Position numbers and translations under genes: made by a program. A stretch of 64,000 nt of DNA, from contig CM055608.1 in the NCBI GenBank assembly GCA_029379385.1, positions 19,466,350 through 19,530,349 of the forward strand, written 5' to 3'. Shown piece by piece: positions 1-11,800 of this stretch. The DNA comes from Quillaja saponaria (Eukaryota > Streptophyta > Magnoliopsida > Fabales > Quillajaceae). Every line of letters begins with the position of its first letter. Position 1 is the stretch's first letter. The notes under the pieces are model-generated. The model was not told where the DNA came from. It was given only the letters and a program-made list of their open reading frames with translations, and ran no database searches.

Positions 1-970
1 CAGCCCTCACCCTTTACCAAAAATACAAGTTGCTACCAACGTTTACCAAGAAGAAGAATATAGCTTGTTGCAGGCCCAAAGCTCACAAACGGGGGAGGAA
101 TTGAAAACAGAGGAAGGCAACTGCAACCTCAAACAACCTAGCCAACCTCACGGCTGCAAGCCAAGATACAAGGCAATCACCTCATCACGACTACCACCCA
201 TTAGACGGATAGGAAATCAAGCAAGGCTGGCTGGCGTTGATGCAAGCTGCTGCTGAAGTCCGTACTATCTACTACCCTACTGAAACTCCAAGACCATCTG
301 CTACTCAATTGGAGAAGAGTCTTGAAGGTAGATGCCCAAAATAGGACCAATGGTGGCTGAAATTCAGAGTCAGCTGCTACATGACTGCAAGGCCACAAGA
401 GGGAGCTGCAAGGTGGGCGAAACTGCAAGGCTAGAAGGAAGCCAACTGAGTGAAAAAGAAGAAGCTCTCCACACAACAAGAGGGAGCTGGAAGCTTCATG
501 AAAATCAAACAAGGAAAGTAGAGAAAGACAAGCAAGAAAAAATCGGTCAAAAGGAGGAGAGAATAAAGTAAAGAAAGAAAAAAAAATATCCAATTTAAAA
601 TCACATGTCCTAAAACATGTGTTTGGAAATTATTATTATTATCCAATTTTAATTGTATTGTTCACTTGTTTAAATTAACTTGTGGTAGAGATTAAAACTT
701 GATATATTTATACCTATACATTAATTAGTCACTCACTTAAATTTATTTAGTCAACATGTTATTTACTTTTGCGAAATTAAAAAAAAAAAAAAAAAATCTT
801 AGAATGTATACTAAGATTACACTAAGGTATTAAATTATAACATAAATAACTATACTTTTATTTAATTAACTTTTTTATTTTATAACGTAAATTTAACCAT
901 TACGTCTAAACTCGTATTCAAGTTATCACAAAATAAATAACTAATCATAAAATCTTAAAATTTTCTTAGA
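1..970 (-). repeat. Long-LTR family fragment (copy A)
   Basis: This looks like the 5' part of the long LTR family, in minus orientation and cut by the window edge. A relatively GC-rich stretch (1-570) is followed by AT-rich DNA. The phrase gtggtagagatta near 685 also occurs near 58720 in the LTR of element H, in the same relative position and orientation. The expected outer end (cgggttataaca on the plus strand) is not recognisable, so the boundary is approximate. The open frames on both strands at 201-646 are composition effects and match no protein family I know. Confidence 0.4.
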
Positions 971-1403
971 TCTAGAATCGTAGATATCCAAAAATGAAAC
1001 AAATAGCAAGATAAAAAATTGATAAATTGTAAAATTCAACTATAAAAGAATAATGCATTTTCTATTATAAAAATTAATTTTATATAAAAAAAAATATATT
1101 AGTTTGTCAGTCTTCGACAAAGGATGTTCTATGCGGATGAAATAATTCAAATCATTTAACTAAAATTTACCTTGAACTCGAAAATCAAACAATGATTTTG
1201 ATAACCAGTCATTGGTAGGCAAGCAACAGAAAAAAATAAATTAGAACACGGAGATAATATGGTAAGTGAGAGAGAAGAACTCGGGAGAAAAATTGGAAAA
1301 TAATAAAGAGGTAGTAAAAAAGGGGTTGGTGAGGGAGAAGAGATAAGAAAAAAAATCGGAAAAAGATAAAACGATAGTAAAAAACAGAAAGGGCTCTAGT
1401 TAT

Positions 1404-1649
1404 AAATATAAAAATTAGGATTTTGCAGGAAAAAGTAAGTACTAAAAACTGGTGGAGTAATTACACATTCATTGAAATATTTTTGTTTTTCTTATTATTT
1501 TGTATTTATATCTTTTAACATGAAATAAATATAAAAATTAGGGCTTTTGAAGAAAATGTAAGTACTGGAAATTGGTCAAGTAATTACACATTCACTGAAA
1601 TATTTTTGTTTTTCTGATTAATTTGTATGTATATCTTTTAATGTAAAAA
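1404..1649. repeat. Tandem duplication, 2 x 123 bp
   Basis: The segment beginning aaatataaaaattagg at 1404 recurs at 1527. The copies share the phrases aattacacattca and gaaatatttttgtttttc in the same order. They differ at scattered positions, so the duplication is not recent. It holds no coding sense. Confidence 0.8.
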
Positions 1650-2549
1650 ATATTAAAAAGATATTATTTATTATTATATATAAGTTAATTTCACATAAAT
1701 AATAAATTTTATCATAATAATAATATTATTAGATGTATTAACGTGTAAAAACTAAATGATATTATCATGGCTCAATTTAATTTTTTTTTACATATTTTTT
1801 AAATGAGTTATCGTCCTTAAATAAATAAAATCAATTTGTCAGTCATTTTACCATTTATGATATCTATCAATATGAATTAAAATATATATATATATTCCAA
1901 CTAAATTGCATAACAACAAAATTATATTTCCAACTAATTTAATATTTATACACATACATTACAAAGAAGATTAAAATAAAAATATAGTAAAGTTGCATAA
2001 ACAAAACAAGTATTTTACCACTTACTTGAAATTGGTTACTCATAATCACTACTGGTGTTTGAATCTGACCAATTGATTGTTCTAGTTAAGGGAGAACAAA
2101 AATATTCAATTTCAATGTACCAACAAAATGCATCCTCAATTTCATACTTGTACTCTAGTGAAAAAACCTCCCTCCATCTGGATGTAGGTGAAAGAAGCAA
2201 GTTTGTTGGGACCATATATGGATCAATACCATTTAGTTGACACATTGCATTTGGATGGGATTACATCATAATTGCTTGTGATATCCTAGGAGTTCATGTA
2301 TGTTCCAATTGGATATTGCTCTTGAACATAGATATCACATAATTATCTGCTGTTAAATTTATCTCATTTAGTACTTCTTGTTCCAGATCATGAATGATTC
2401 TAAATGTGATACATACACATTGGAATTCACAATTAAAAAAGTGGGATATCCAATATGCACGTGGCTTAAATAGAAGTAATCATTTAGTAAACAAACCTTC
2501 ATAACTTAATGGAAATATGGTCTCATACCGTTGAATCATAAGTGCCTTC

Positions 2550-2786
2550 TTATGGATTACCTTTACGACGATACCAATATGATATAAAGAAGCCAGTTCC
2601 CATAATAAACAATATGCTTCTTCCGAAAATCCACTGATAGTTATTTTGTCTTAATGTTATTTTAAATAAGTTGAGAAATGGAAAATCAGGGTGAAAAAGG
2701 AAGTTATCAATTGGGCCTTCGAATCCATATTTCTTAATGTAACACTTTTGATATGAACAAATTAATTTTTTTCCCCTTGTCATCAT
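2550..2786 (-). other. Unrecognised 78-codon ORF with one hydrophobic segment
   Basis: A minus-strand frame begins with two ATGs at 2786 and runs to a stop at 2550. Its C terminus has a hydrophobic run (ILFIMGTGFFISYW) followed by basic residues (YRRKG), like a membrane anchor with a cytosolic basic tail. A GT splice-donor-like site (aaag/gtaatc) lies just before the stop, so this could be one exon of a spliced gene. A second minus frame at 2036-2245 might belong to the same locus. I recognise neither product, and chance ORFs of this size are expected in AT-rich DNA. Confidence 0.2.
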
Positions 2787-3440
2787 TGTATCCTTGAAAA
2801 TTCACTTAGTAAGAGGGAACGAGAGAATTGCAAAATTAAATTGCGATGCCATAGATATGAATTTAATCTTGGAAAAATAATTATGAAAGGATATCAGATA
2901 CTTAATGTCAAATAATAATAATTGTAGATTGAATAAAAATTTTGTTGAAGTGAATAAACGAGTATGAAATTACCTGTTATAGTGTTGAACAAGAGAGAAG
3001 GAGAGAATGAAGAAGAAAGAATGAATGATGAAATTAGCAAAACATGATAAAATATATAAATGGTATATAATCAATCTGAGTTTGTGGAAAAGTAAAAGAC
3101 AAAAAATATAGACAACACATCTTGTCATAGAGAAAAAGTGGAATAACAAAAAAGATAAAGGCAATATAATTTGTTTAAATTATTGAAGGCTGAGTAATGA
3201 ATATGATATTGTTTGAATAATTGAAGATTGCATAACAACAATAAGATATCTATTATTGTTTATGACATCAATTATCTTTATATTACATTGGTGAATTGGT
3301 GATGGTGATATTCAATAAACTGTTCATTTCTCATTCACGGGCAGGAATCCAACACTAATCAAGCAACCTATGACCTTTAGCTATCCTTTATTTATTTCAT
3401 TGGATCCCACAACAATAATATCTTTATGCTTGGTGATCAC

Positions 3441-3545
3441 TACTGTTGTTTAAACAGTAAATTAAGATTCACATATACTGTTTTTTTAACAGTATAAACA
3501 ACAGTAAATTAAGATTCACATATACTGTTTTTTTAACAGTATAAG
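3441..3545. repeat. 47-bp tandem repeat built of short palindromes
   Basis: The unit starting aacagtaaattaagattc occurs at 3453 and 3500 with almost no difference. Each copy contains tactgt and acagta arms separated by T-rich loops, and the left edge holds another such palindrome (3441-3459). The near identity suggests a recent duplication. It resembles small hairpin remnants of DNA transposons, but no full element ends are visible. Confidence 0.7.
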
Positions 3546-3909
3546 CTTAATGGTTTTTTAAGTTGGTATAGATGTCCAAATTTGCCCATATGCATGATTA
3601 ACTTGTTATTAGAAAGTGTTCTCTTTAATTTCCCAAATTACATGATTATTAAAGTATTTAACCAACATGGGGCATCAAGTATGGTTTAAAGGGACTTTTC
3701 AAAGTCGAATATGGGCCACTAAGGAAAAAAGAAGGCTTGGCTATTCTAAATGATCGGACTCAATCTAAAATGGTTGTACGACAAGTGCAATTAACAGTTT
3801 GTGAAAAATACATGTCACAAAAGTTTATTTACTGAGCAAGATTACTTTTTATGATTTATGTGCCTAAATACATGCTTTATAAAGAATTAGTTAATTTTTG
3901 GGCATGATT

Positions 3910-6900
3910 TGTTATAACCCGATAGTTGAACATACGTCTTAGAATATTTGTCCGTAATTTGTCGTGACTAGGTGATTAAAATGTTACACAAGTCAAAAAT
4001 TAAAATAAATGAACACTCATATAGACTTATAAGTATATATATACATGTAATTAGAAAATTAATTTTGACCACATCATGGATTGACTTGGACTTAGATTTC
4101 ATTTTATGTAAATGGTATTAATAAGTAAACTAATATATATGTGCATACAATAAGTTAGAAAGTAATGATTATATAGATATATGATGGGATTAAATTAAGC
4201 CACAAATTAACACCTTTGACTATTGACTAAACATTTTAGCTTATTTTTTTATTTCCTTCTTATCTCCTTGGTTGTGCACTGCCTCATCATTTTTTCCTTG
4301 TTGCCGAGTCTTTAGTTCTTCTCCTTCTTATCACCGACTTCAATCCTTGCTTAGAAGCTTTCCAAAATTATGGTTATTCCTTCTTGTTTGGTTGCTCTCA
4401 AATTATTAAATTCAACCCCTTCTTACATCCTCCTGATAGTATAAGTTTTTTTTTCTTTTTTTTATGTTTTGGGGAGTTTTACAGCCTTTGTGTGAGGATG
4501 GTTATGGCTGTCCAGTTTAAGGGAAAGTCTTAGGAACTTTCAGCTATATGGTGGTCTTACAATTATAGTTTTAAAGCCCTGTATGTATGTGTGTGTTTAA
4601 GAGAAGAAAAAGGGCAGCGGCTGGAACATGAATTAGTGCCCTGTTTCTAGCTTGTTCTGCCCTTCAATCTACTACCAGCCAAATGGAAAATTTAAGCCGT
4701 GAGAGTCTTACATCCTTGATAGTTCATGGTTTTTCCATTTTGGAAAATGTATGTAAGTGGTAAGGTAATTAATCATGTTAACATTAAAAGGTTTGGTTTA
4801 AGTTTGGTGAACTCAGTTTTTAATCTTTCATTGGCCGGTGAAGTGGTGGATGTTAGCAAAAAATTTTCCTTCCTTACTCTTGCTTTCAAGCCTTGTTGCT
4901 TGGCCATATTAACTCCCGTAACTACCATAAGTAAGGTAGTGACCTTACTGTTTGGAACTAGGCTAGTAGTGGCTAAAGTTACTCAATCCGTGTGGGTTTC
5001 CTTGTCAATGTGAGCCTTTCTCTTAGTGTAGTTGGTGGTGGTTTTGGCTACCAAGTAACCCAAAGTCTCAAGTGGTAAGAAAGCTTATCAAGCAAAAGTT
5101 AATTGTAATTTAATGGTAGCCGAGTATGGAGTGATAGAGAATGAGGTGGTTGTTTGTTATATTCTTATGATTAGTGAAGTAAACTAGGAACTAGTTGAGT
5201 TTAATGAAAAGGGATAAGTAAGAGTTGAGGAAAACACATGAACTATACAAGAGGATTAAGTAAATTAGAAATAACAATTGAAATTTAATGGTATTCTTGA
5301 AAGAAAGATTTAATTTAAGTTGTTAGTTTATTTTAGGTAATTAAGGTAAGTGGAATTTTATAGTTAACAAGTGAATATGATGAAATTGTTAGAATTGTGA
5401 CTATCGTATTAACGTGTATGTATATAAATATCAACTGATACAAGTAAAATATAATAAAATATACATGCTAGTGGTGTGATAAAATATTTAAAGGAACGTT
5501 AATATCAATATATACATAAAAGTTTATTTACATAAGTCTCATTAGTTACATAATAAATTAGAAGATATGGAAATTAAATAAGTTAACGTTAAACTATAAA
5601 ATTTGAGTTCTTGAATAATTGAAGTAATTAACCTTATTTTAAAATACTTGGTAAAATGTTTGGAAAGCAGCTAGTTTTCAAAAAGGATGTTAAGTGTTTA
5701 TATATATATATAGGATAATAATTTTGCAGAATTAATTATAAATTGATTACTTTATAAATGATATATGAATTTATAATTTTCAGCTTTAGATCTTATCAAG
5801 GATATTTCGATATTGTTGCGGTTGAGACGGAATGACGAGATACGTTCTTGAACTTTGTGAGTGTATTATGTGCTCTTTGGTACTAGATTATTATGTATAA
5901 TTGTGTGTGTATTTGAATTATGCTTGGTGATTGAAATTGTTTGTGGTTGATAAGGGCCAACAAAGTGAAATTTTCTAAGAAATGATTTTTACTTCTGAAA
6001 TTAAAAAATCCAGGTGCATCTAGGGTATTCTGATTTGAAATTCTGAGATATTCTGATTCTGTAAATGTTTTTAAAAATTTGAGTGCTCAGCATTGGTGGA
6101 ATAGATTATGTATAGAGATTAATTTGTTGTGCGGGCGCGTAAATGCCCGGTAGGGGGTGATACTGTTGTACAGGGTTGAGTTGCTTTATTGGTCCTTTGC
6201 TTTCTTTGTTTGCTTTGATTGTTTTGTTTGGAATTATAAATTTCAGATATTTGAATTGAGTTATTTATGTTGTAAAACATGCAATTTGTAGCTTTATAAG
6301 AATTATATGTACGTGCTTGTACTACTGGATAAAAATATGAATACTATAACTTGAAATTAAATGATGATATATGTGCTTTGAGTGATGCTAGTACTCTTTA
6401 GGTACGATCTTTCACTTACTGAGTCCGTAGAACTCACCCTTCCTTGTTGATATTTTTTAGTAACAGGATCTCAAGGACAGCTATTACTGATAATGAAGTT
6501 TGCCGAGTATTTGGCGGCAAGGTTATTCATCGAAATCTCAATCTTGAAATCAAATGGTGAAAATTTGCAGTCACATCTTATGTTGTGTAATAGTCTAGTT
6601 GATTGTTATCATGATAAGAAACGGAGTGGAGTTCCTTGGTTATATAGTTTTTGTTGTTGTGTAAAAACATGAATATGTATTGTTTATATTTTGGGTATGT
6701 TCCTCATTGCATGGAACCTTTGCCAAAATTTTCAGTAAATATTATGTATTCAGTAGCAAGTCTATGTTTAAACTTTAATTAATTAAATATTTTCTTGGTT
6801 TTAAATATAATTGTTTCGAGAGTCATGTGTGTTTAGTAGTGATAAAGTCAGGGTTACGAAGGGTTAGTCTTCCAATCCTCCAGCTAGTCATGCCTCTGTG

Positions 6901-6913
6901 AGGGTGTGTGACA
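3910..6913 (+). repeat. 5' LTR of element B
   Basis: It begins TGTTATAACCCG and ends GTGTGTGACA, the TG...CA ends of an LTR, directly followed by the primer site. Landmarks shared with other copies are a G-rich segment (gcgggcgcgtaaatgcc near 6130), two short hairpins (6391-6405 and 6421-6435) and a terminal stretch with gtcatgcctc. The frame at 4726-5013 lies inside and is not considered a gene. The promoter and RNA start should lie here, but no unambiguous TATA box was chosen. Confidence 0.85.
6391..6435 (+). promoter_or_regulatory. Paired hairpins in LTR of element B (5' copy)
   Basis: Two adjacent inverted repeats occur: gtactctttaggtac (6391-6405) and gagtccgtagaactc (6421-6435). The same pair is found at 10814/10844, 36352/36382 and 53196/53226, and on the minus strand near 56054 and 62026. 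In several copies the arms are perfect. The first copy of each here carries one mismatch. The position, about 500 bases before the LTR end, suggests part of the RNA leader or a 3'-end signal. The role is inferred. Confidence 0.55.
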
Positions 6914-6916
6914 AGT

Positions 6917-6928
6917 TGGTATCAGAGC
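6917..6928 (+). other. Primer-binding site, initiator tRNA-Met type
   Basis: The sequence TGGTATCAGAGC begins three bases after the 5' LTR end. It is the usual plant retrotransposon complement to the 3' end of initiator tRNA-Met and marks where minus-strand DNA synthesis starts. It fixes the plus orientation of element B. Confidence 0.9.
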
Positions 6929-9844
6929 ATAGTTTAAAGGTCTGTGACTACAGATGTGGGATGTTGTTACTTTGTTTATATACGTTACCCGGGGTGTGTG
7001 TGGACCTAGTGACACGTTTTAATTCATTCTAAAACTTTAAGTTGTGATTCTCTAACGCATTATCCTTAGCCTTATATAATAAATAAGCGTGGAACTTATT
7101 TGTGTTCGTTTAGGCACAACGACGCGTAGTGGTCGTGCTGTCAGTTTTCTGAAATACAAAAATATTGGTGTTGATTAGGAGTTAGTCAGATATTAGATGT
7201 CTTTGATAAAAAATTAAGTCGTAATGAACCATGAGTAATTTTAGTTGAAATTTTAAATTTTGCAATAGTAGCCTCCATAAGAGGCAAGTCCTTCAGTTTA
7301 GTCTAACTAAATAAACAGTTGTTCGTAAAACTACTACACCTAAGATTTAAATAAGAGTAAGGAAAAGCAAAATAAATAAAGGATCTACTTTATGTAGATT
7401 ATATGAAACATTGAAGAAACCCACTTTAAACCACTGTGAAGTGGATTGTGGAAACACATATACATGTCTGATCCATTTATTTCCTCTCAAACCTTTGTCT
7501 CAAGAGGTATGAAAACTTTCATTTTAATGTCAAGCTTACAGACTAATCTCGATACTAAATATTGAATCTTGGAATTAATACACTTATTGATTAAAAGAAA
7601 AGAGCGATTGGTTCTGGTTGTGTAATGATTAATAGCAGTTGAATTTCTCTTTTCCCCAAATATTATTAATTAATTTGATCGGTTATAAAGACTCGAACTC
7701 TTATTACACTCAGAATATCATTAAGTTTAGATCAAGAAGGATTAACATTCCGAAAACTGTTTTCCGTAACTAATGAAGTATAACAAGATTTAAGTCACGC
7801 CTTTTGAAAATTGAACTCCTTTTTGAGTTAATCGAGTCGAAGAAGCTATAATATGAGAAAATTTCTCAACGAACTTCCTGTAATAACTAGCCAAACCCAA
7901 AAAATTTTGAATTTAAGAAATATGCCATTTCTTAACTGCTTCTATCTTTTTAGAATCCACACAAATTCCTTCCTTAGAATTCACGTGTCTGAGAAAAGTC
8001 ATTTGATTCAGCCTAAATTCAATTTAGAGAATTTAGCATAAAACTTATTTTTAACTGTGACTTTATTTAACTATCGATAATCGGTACACAGTCTAAAAGA
8101 GTCATCCTTCTTTTTAACAAACAAAATTGGAACACCCCAAGGAGATGAATTGGGACGAATGAATCCCTTATCTAGTAAATCTTGCAATTGCACTTTAAGC
8201 TCCCTTAGCTCGCTAGAAGCCATCCTATAGGGGGACATAGAAATTGGTTAAGTACCAAGTAATAATTCAATACCAAATTCAATCTCTTGATCGGGAGGAA
8301 GCCCAAGAAGCTCTATAGGAAATATATCAGAAAACCCTTTCACCACTGAAATACGATCTAAAGGAGGACACTCTAACTAACTATCTTTAACAAAGGCTAA
8401 ATAGGCCTGATGCTTCTTCCTAATAAGCCGTGAGTGTAAGAAATAAGGATTAATATTTCTTTGACTTTGCAAACATAAATGTCAAGTTTGAGATAGCGTA
8501 AAATTTTTAATTAATAAGATTAATGAGCATCAATATATATATTGAGTGGTGGTGATACATAATATGAGTATGAAATACATTAAGTTAGTAAATATTGTGA
8601 ATTAGAGTAAATAAGATTTAACATATATGAATCTATATATATACGATTTTATATGTATAATCAAAAGAGATATCACTCGCAAACTTAACTAACTATTATC
8701 ATCTGAGTTTAAACTATGGAATTAGAATGATACGATATAAGTCTCAATTAAAATAAATAAGGACAAATATAGATAAAATAAATGAATGTTATACCTATTT
8801 GGATATAAAATGTACACATATGGGTAATTTAAAGTTGACTTAGATTTTGATTTTTGTATCAAATAATTTTAGTGATAAATGAAGTGACGTCCTTCCTAAT
8901 TGAATAACAGAATTTCAATGATATATTTGGTATTGTCTTTACTTTTCTTACTTGAAAAAGACAATTGAAAAATAAAACAGCAAATAATAAACCTAGTAGA
9001 GATGAGTAAAATTTAATTCAATATTTCGTTCATTTGGTTTTATCATTGGATAAAGTACACTGCTAATATTAATTTTAAAAAGAAATGGTATATAATGCTA
9101 GTCTGTGAACGACCAATTATTATATGAACCTGTATAGGTTCTATTTATAGTCAATGGGGTTTCCTAAAATGATTTACTAGATTCATTAAGTTATTTCAAA
9201 AGCTAAAAATGATCAATGGTTAATAAAATCCATTGTTGGCTTTCTGTAAATTATCCATTTGGGCGAGGATTATTAAATATATCATAAGTTAAATCTATAC
9301 TGATAAATAGCCAACCTGCAATAAATAAGGAAAGTATAGTAATGCTATAAATAAATTAGTATCACATACCAGTAATGACAGTAGTAAAAGTTTTATATTA
9401 TAAAAATTATATGTCACGCATAGCAATATTATATAAACGATTCCATTGTAATAGATAAAATAATTTCCGGATATTTTAATTTTTTTTTAATCAACTAATT
9501 TGATCTTAGAACATGTATATATTATTAGTACTCTGTTTGATGGAGAGGTAACATGATAGTTTTTACATACTTTGTTTATATATTTAAATTTTTATGTACA
9601 TAGAAAAGATATATATATCTTTTAAAGGAAATACGAAAATTAAGACCAAGGAAAATAGTTCTGAACATGGATTAAGGTTTAGGTGTTTAGTTATCAGAGT
9701 GGCGTGGGGGAAGCATGGTGGAGTGTCGTGATAAAAAAATTAAGTTTAGTGTTTTTAAGAGGTTGATTTCCAAGAGAATTAGATTAAAACTTCTTGAAAG
9801 TTAATTTCAGATATCTAAGTTAGACAATTAATTTAATCAGGTTT
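6929..9844 (+). other. Interior of element B, essentially non-coding
   Basis: No sense-strand gag, protease, RT, RNase H or integrase can be read. Long stretches correspond to the H interior: the phrase ggatctactttatgtaga near 7380 recurs on the minus strand near 61020, and DNA around 8480-8660 matches the complement of about 60040-60260. A gag-start-like phrase (TRSGRA) can be read near 7121 but leads nowhere. Between about 7815 and 8450 B carries an antisense RT fragment, while H has about 340 bp of different sequence. Confidence 0.6.
7815..8400 (-). pseudogene. Antisense Ty3/Gypsy reverse transcriptase fragment
   Basis: The minus strand, read from about 8400 downward, gives the start of a chromovirus-type RT: GLPPDQEIEFGIELL, then [13 protein letters not shown], then [20 protein letters not shown] and RLCTDYR. 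It then jumps to a later RT segment (YAKFSKL, then FLGLASYYRKFVEKFS). The catalytic core between them, including the YxDD loop, is deleted. Several stop codons break the frame. It lies antisense inside the interior of element B, so it is either a captured fragment or a relic of rearrangement. It encodes no working enzyme. Confidence 0.85.
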
Positions 9845-11354
9845 ATTTAATTTATATTAGTGTATGTGTATAAATATCAACTGAGACAAATAAAATATAA
9901 TAAACTATACATGCTAGTGGTGTGATAAAATATTTAAATGAATGTAAATATCAATATATACATAAAAATTTATTTACATAAGTCTCATTAGTTACGTAAT
10001 AAATTAGAAGATCTGGAAATTAAATAAGTTAACGTTAAACTATAAAATTTGAGTTCTTGAATAATTGAAGTAATTAACCTTATTTTAAAATTCTTGGGAG
10101 AATGTTTGAAAAGAAGCTAGTTTTCAAAAAGGATGTTAAGTGCTTATATATATATATATAGGATGATAATTTTGCAAGATTAATTATAAATTGATTATTT
10201 TATAAATGATATATGAACTTATAATTTTCAGCTTCAGATTGAATCGAGTATATTCCGATACTGTCGCGGTCGAGATAGAACGACAAGATTCGTTCTTGAA
10301 CTTTGTGAGTGGATTACGTGCTCTTTGGTTAGTAGATTATTATGTGTAATTGTGTGTGTGCTTGAAATTGTTTGTGGATGATAAGGGCCAATAAAGTGAA
10401 ATTTTTTGAGAAATGATTTTTACTTCTGAAATTGAAATATCTAGGTGCACCTAGGATATTCTGATTTGAAATTATGAGATATTTTGATTTTGATAAATGT
10501 TTTTAAAATTTTAAGTACTTAGCCCCGGTGAGATGGATTATATATGGAAATTAATTTGTTGTGCAGACGCGTAAATGTCCAGTGGGGGGTGATACTATTA
10601 TGCAAGGCTGAGTTGCTCTATTGGTCCTTTGCTTTCTTTGTATGCTTTGTTTGAAATTATGAATTTTAGATATTTGAATTGAGTTATTTTTGTTGCAAAA
10701 CATGTGATTCGTGGCTTTATAAGAATTACATGTACGTGCTTGTACTATTGGATTAAAATATGAATACTATTACTTGAGATTAAATGATGATATATGTGCT
10801 TTGAGTGATGCTAGTACCCTTTGGGTACTATCTTTCACTCACTGAGTCTATAGGATTCACCATTCCTTGTTGATATTTTTTAGTAACAGGATCTCAAGGA
10901 CGACTACTACCGATAATAAAGTTTGCCAAGTATTTGGCAGCAAGGTAAATCATCGAGATCTCAATCCTAAAGTCAAAGAGTGAAAATTTGCAGTCACATT
11001 AGAGTTATGGGCTTCTAGTCTTATGTTGTGTAATAGTCTAGTTGATGGTTATCATGATAAAAAATAGAGTGGAGCTCCTTGGTTATATTGTTTTTGTTGT
11101 TTTATAAAAACATGAATATGTATTGTTTATATTTTGGGTATGTTCCTCATTGCATGGAACCTTTGTAGAAATTTTTAGTAAATATTATGTATTTAGTAAC
11201 AAGTCTATGTTTAAACTTTAATTAATTAAATGTTTTCTTGGTTTTAAATATAATTGTTTTGAGAGTCGTGTATTTAGTAGTGATAAAGTCAGGGTTATGG
11301 AAGGTTAATTATTCAATCCTCCGGCCAGTCATGCCTCCATGAGGGGGTATGACA
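9845..11354 (+). repeat. Truncated 3' LTR of element B
   Basis: From about 9850 the sequence runs parallel to 5410-6913, beginning at the shared phrase gtgtataaatatcaactga and including catgctagtggtgtgata. The first ~1.5 kb of the LTR is missing. Both hairpins are present: gtaccctttgggtac (10814-10828) is perfect, and gagtctataggattc (10844-10858) pairs fully if G-U pairs are allowed. The copy ends TGACA at 11354, followed by the right target duplicate. Confidence 0.85.
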
Positions 11355-11359
11355 CGATT

Positions 11360-11800
11360 CCTCAAAGCTCATTACATGCCTAATATTCTTGAAATGATAT
11401 AATATCATTATTTTGTGCACATTATAATTTGGTTAGATTACATTAAATAAATGTTTTATTTATGGTTTGTTTAGATCATCAAACTATTTTATTATATTAG
11501 TTTATGACTTCATGACATGTCTTACTATTATGAGAAGCCTAAATTAGTAGCCTAAATTAGATTAATTGAAATAATTTGGGAATATTTGTTGAGTTTTGGA
11601 TAAATTACTATTTTTACATCATGAAATACTACTTGACAAACATGACAACAACAAATTTCAAAGGCATATCTCGAGCCCTAATTAGAACAACAAAAAGAAT
11701 GATCTCATATTCGCTTCCTAAGATGAAGCTTATAGCTCAACACAAAGAAATTAAAGCATACGAAGTTTAATTAACGACCACCGAAGAAAAATATTTTTTC
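11360..11800. other. Unassigned DNA after element B
   Basis: No coding or repeat structure is recognised. The 64-codon frame at 11576-11770 is lysine- and isoleucine-rich, has no recognisable domain, and is probably chance. Confidence 0.35.

Larger units (their letters stand above)
971..3909. other. Unassigned AT-rich region
   Basis: No transposon domain, RNA gene or convincing host gene is recognised here. It contains a 123-bp tandem duplication (1404-1649), a 47-bp tandem repeat with hairpins (3441-3545) and two modest minus-strand open frames (2036-2245 and 2550-2786). It could be low-copy DNA between insertions, or very old decayed repeats. The right end is set by the start of element B. 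Confidence 0.4.
3910..11354 (+). mobile_element. Element B: non-autonomous long-LTR retrotransposon (LARD-like)
   Basis: The element has a 3.0 kb 5' LTR (3910-6913), a primer site matching initiator tRNA-Met (6917), an interior with no intact gag-pol, and a truncated 3' LTR ending in tgaca at 11354. The flanking 5-mers are TGATT (3905-3909) and CGATT (11355-11359), a target-site duplication with one mismatch. The interior can be followed alongside the interior of element H (58959-61501) over long stretches, so both belong to one family. A deletion removed the end of the interior, the polypurine tract and about the first 1.5 kb of the 3' LTR. Large LTRs around a non-coding interior are the hallmarks of a LARD, which depends on proteins from another retrotransposon. 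Confidence 0.8.

Noticed and set aside
201..646. Overlapping ORFs on both strands (up to 130 codons)
   Set aside because: They lie in the GC-richer part of an LTR fragment, are low-complexity (Ser/Leu/Phe-rich on one strand), and similar regions of other LTR copies show unrelated frames.
4726..5013. 95-codon ORF
   Set aside because: It lies inside the 5' LTR of element B, shows no domain, and is not preserved in other LTR copies.
6917..6928. Possible tRNA gene remnant
   Set aside because: Only the 3'-end complement of initiator tRNA-Met is present, next to an LTR end; it is a primer site and there is no cloverleaf.
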